Below, piece after piece: positions 61,380-64,000 of a stretch of DNA of 64,000 nucleotides. How positions within the stretch are numbered: position 1 is the first letter of the stretch; the number at the start of each line of letters is the position of its first letter. The DNA comes from Pseudoips prasinana. Taxonomy: Eukaryota; Arthropoda; Insecta; Lepidoptera; Nolidae. The translations under genes were made by a program, and so were the position numbers. A model generated the notes under the pieces. It was not told where the DNA came from, ran no database searches, and saw nothing but the letters and a program-made list of their open reading frames with translations. Location of the stretch: the NCBI GenBank assembly GCA_951640165.1, contig OX621241.1:382001-446000 (forward strand). Reading direction: 5' to 3'.

Positions 61380-61812
61380 GCTTAAGTTAAGCTACTGTTT
61401 GAGGACTCCAGGTAATTGTTGCTTAAGTTAAGCTACTGGTTGAGGCTTTCAGGTAATTGTTGCTTAATTTAAGCTACTGATTGAGGCTTTCAGGTAATTG
61501 TTGCTTAAGTTAAGCTACTGGTTGAGGCTTTCAGGTACTTGTTGCTTAAATTAAGCTTTGCTTCCGCCTTTACATACGCACGGCTTAGCAGTGGAACACC
61601 CTCCCGAACGACGTGTTTCCAGACTCATACAACATGGGTTTATTCAAGGCTAGAGTGAACAGGCATCTTATGGGTACGCGCGGTCCATCTTCGACCACAT
61701 CTTCACTTACCATCAGGTGGGATCGTGGTGAAGCGCAAAACCATTCAGCATAAAAAAAGCTACTGATTGAGGCTTTCAGGTAATCGTTGCTTAAGTTAAG
61801 CTACTGGTTGAG
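61380..61812 (+). repeat. 41-bp minisatellite interrupted by a LINE 3' end
   Basis: Four units of about 41 bp ('gctactggttgaggctttca' is half a unit) at about 61390-61555, then 61556-61757, then about one and a half more units (61758-61812). The middle piece encodes [19 protein letters not shown] and ends 'cataaaaaaa'. It is a LINE polymerase C-terminus (CR1/Zenon-like) with its A-tail. Confidence 0.8.
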
Positions 61813-61859
61813 AGCGATCTGCGGTCGGAAACTGCTGTGTTTTAAATTTTTTGTATAAT

Positions 61860-62094
61860 AGTAAAAATTTAAAAAATAAAGGCGGTTATGTCACTTGTTA
61901 TTTATTCAAGGATTTCTCATAATTTTATAATTATAATTAGTCAACATTTATCCTTTGCCTTTGATAGTATCTTTATTCCGTAAGACATAAGTGCGGTTTT
62001 TGCAGCTCAACGGTATTCACTGTCATTTGTTTATTTGGATTAGAATACACGCTTTAGATTTGGCGCCAGTATCTTAGCTCTTGCATAGGCTCTG
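61860..62094. other. AT-rich spacer
   Basis: No supported feature. Confidence 0.4.
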
Positions 62095-62235
62095 TTTACA
62101 GCATACTCTACGTGGGGAAACACCGCGGCGCCCTAACAACAGACACTTGCGGCGCGACACCGACACGACCCTCTAATGATGTCACACGACCCTGATTAAC
62201 TCGGCTAAATGTCACATTATTGCTTTATTACAACA
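62095..62235. other. GC-rich non-coding island with AT cores
   Basis: 'aacaccgcggcgccctaaca' and 'acttgcggcgcgacaccgac', then 'ctctaatgatgtcacacgac' and 'attattgctttattacaac'. Same architecture as 31485 and 48870. Confidence 0.3.
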
Positions 62236-62239
62236 ACAT

Positions 62240-62875
62240 GGCATGGCAAAATATACTAACAGAAAAGAATAGTTTATTTTATTTAAGGGACGTTGGTATT
62301 TATTGATTTGTTAGATATGTTTTTTTAATACTAAAGATGACATTTCCCGAACTAGCTTGAATCACTGTACCGCAGGGGACCTCACATACGCAACATATGG
62401 GTAGGGTAAGGTAACAGAAATATATGTATGTCCCCGAATATGCCGGCTCACTGTTTCATTTCTAAACCTTCTGTGTCATCTACTGGCAATAACTATACAT
62501 CGTAAGTATATAAAAAAAATTACTCTACTTATTAACAGGTTCACAGTCCAAGCCAACTCGTAAGGTAGGACCCCCATGTCCGAGTAGGTTTTTGTGAAAT
62601 TTGTATCAGTTTATATATATGAAACTTCAAAATATCTAAAAATGATTTAAACTATTTTATAATATTTTCCTTCGACGTATTATTCTCTTCTGGCAATTCT
62701 TTAAAGAGGGATTTGACGGTTAATGCCTAACCTGTTAATATTCAATAACAAGAATAAACTGGGACGGTTGCTAAATACAATTGATTTAAAGTGATATTTG
62801 TATACTCGGCCTTTAAGAGGCGTCATCTAATTAGATTAAGTTTAAAGCTCATAAGTTTATGAAGCAATGAGCTTG
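62240..62875. other. unassigned spacer
   Basis: No supported feature. Confidence 0.4.
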
Positions 62876-62966
62876 GTGACGCATAGACGCTGGTGCATCT
62901 ATTCGTCACTCCAGCTGTGCGCATGGCGCCAACTGAAGAACGGCGCGTGTTGGTTTGTTTACTGTG

Positions 62967-63042
62967 ACACTGAACAGCCTGCACTGTTCAGTGCGGTCGG
63001 CAGATTAATCATACACATACACTGTTGTGTGTATCATTAATC
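62967..63042. repeat. two adjacent hairpins
   Basis: 'cactgaacag' / 'ctgttcagtg' with a 6-base loop, then 'agattaatcatacacata' pairing imperfectly with 'tgtgtgtatcattaatct'. Confidence 0.6.
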
Positions 63043-63335
63043 TCGCGAATAGACGTCGCCGTGAAGCTTTCGTTTTGTTTTGGAGAATGTGTTTGTTCTT
63101 GGTGTCATTATATTGGCTAACTAGAACGGCAAGGGCGAGAACAAGCAGTTGAAGCAAAACAAACACTTAAAAGTTGGTATCTTTACCTATGTTTCTGTTC
63201 TGGGATCCTGGTAATAAGTTCTAATGAATAACTACTGAATTACATTCAAATTGGTTTCTGACTGATATTATAACGATACATGTATTCATTTTGTAACTTA
63301 ATCGTCTCACTACATTGACTTTTCTGACGGTGGGC

Positions 63336-63494
63336 AACTTAAAGACTTCAATCGACACATGATCCCATGAATCGGAACATTGTACTGAAACTTAAAGACT
63401 ACAATCGTTATATGATGCCATGAATCGGAACAATGTACTCAAACTTAAAGACTTCAATCGACATATGATGCCATGAATCGGAACAATGTACTGA
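63336..63494 (+). repeat. 53-bp tandem repeat, three copies
   Basis: Units start at 63336, 63389 and 63442, with cores 'aacttaaagact' and 'gccatgaatcggaacaatgt'. A few substitutions between units. Confidence 0.9.
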
Positions 63495-63649
63495 ATATCA
63501 ATGCCATTTTCACGACTGACATGCTCAATCCCTAACGCCTTTATTCAATAATTTATTTATCCCCTGGGGGTTCAACTACCACCCAGGATAAATCTTTGTG
63601 TGTTTTATGTTTGGGTGTAATTTATCTATAATATATATGTATTAAGAAA

Positions 63650-63930
63650 AAAAAATGTGCAGCGATGTATTATTTATTCTACGCGAGAAAACGTTCAAAA
63701 TTATTTTCTATCAATTAGCGACCATGCTACGATTTCCAGGTTATTTATGCTAATAGCTGACGTAAATAACGCAATGTTAAATGAATGGTAATGAAGATGG
63801 AATATATCAACTGATTAAGGGTCGCTACTTACCTCAATTCTTTCCAGACGTTCGCGAATAGTTAAATAACTTGGCTAATCAAAGATTATTGTCTTCGCCA
63901 CTGTGCGATTTGCCTTGCCAGTAAAATTAT
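63650..63930 (+). pseudogene. jockey/R1-group LINE C-terminal fragment
   Basis: 'gcagcgatgtattatttatt' (AAMYY), 'ctacgatttccaggttattt', 'ctgacgtaaataacgcaatg' and 'ttccagacgttcgcgaatag' track 25030-25260 in the same orientation. Several frame breaks. Confidence 0.75.
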
Positions 63931-63959
63931 AAGGGTCGTACGAGAGAACCACGTCTTCG

Positions 63960-64000
63960 TGACTTAACGTAGAGCGACAATTGCTCAAAACGTCCCTAAA
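63960..64000. repeat. dispersed repeat fragment at window edge
   Basis: 'cttaacgtagagcgacaatt' and 'ccctaaa' match 7280-7320. Truncated by the window. Confidence 0.5.

Noticed and set aside
61380..61560. CRISPR-like array
   Set aside because: The 41-bp units are directly tandem without unique spacers, and the DNA is from an animal.

Overview
The window is animal nuclear DNA, very probably from a moth or butterfly. It is AT-rich intergenic or intronic sequence packed with repeats. The evidence is the repeat content: tRNA-derived SINEs whose 3' bodies read 'ccaaactaagcagagcttg' on the minus strand, RTE-clade LINE tails ending in (GATGAT)n, an R1-group LINE, a Dong/R4-type LINE, a mariner, and short Helitrons with 'cgcgggtaacaccgcg'-type terminal hairpins. 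Apart from one small secreted immunoglobulin-domain ORF (1853-2260, minus), every recognisable long coding region belongs to a mobile element. There are no operons, rRNA, CRISPR arrays or credible tRNA genes.

Layout. 1-990: uninterrupted mariner transposase that runs off the left edge. 1.8-2.3 kb: the Ig-domain ORF with a plausible TATA/initiator. 3.7-19 kb: SINEs, Helitrons, MITEs, RTE tails and a 64-bp perfect palindrome. 19.0-22.9 kb: a Dong/R4-type LINE with an intact 1193-codon ORF, inserted in the (ATT)n tail of a SINE. 24.9-31.0 kb: a jockey/R1-group LINE split by a 5.1-kb R1-group LINE. The inserted LINE has an intact gag-like ORF1, a damaged ORF2, an A-tail and a 14-bp target-site duplication. 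31-50 kb: SINEs, RTE tails, MITEs, microsatellites and GC-rich islands. 50.5-51.9 kb: a 5'-truncated copy of the same jockey/R1-group LINE. 53.4-53.9 kb: an 89-bp perfect inverted repeat abutting a decayed copy of a dispersed arthropod ORF. 55-64 kb: more repeats, two minisatellites and another copy of the split LINE.

How the parts relate. The window is best read as layered insertions: a LINE in a LINE, a LINE in a SINE tail, LINE 3' ends in SINEs and in a minisatellite, and one repeat family inside a Helitron. Against this background stand about ten isolated 70-260 bp GC-rich islands, several with homeodomain-like TAATTA/TTTATT cores and none convincingly coding. They are candidates for regulatory DNA of a host gene outside the window, but that is inference. 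Several near-perfect short fold-backs with tiny loops are also scattered through the window and are not explained by the named repeat families.

All calls come from reading the sequence by eye. Repeat boundaries are approximate (usually within 5-30 bp), and family names are given only where protein motifs or termini support them. SINE families are labelled A-D here only for cross-reference.
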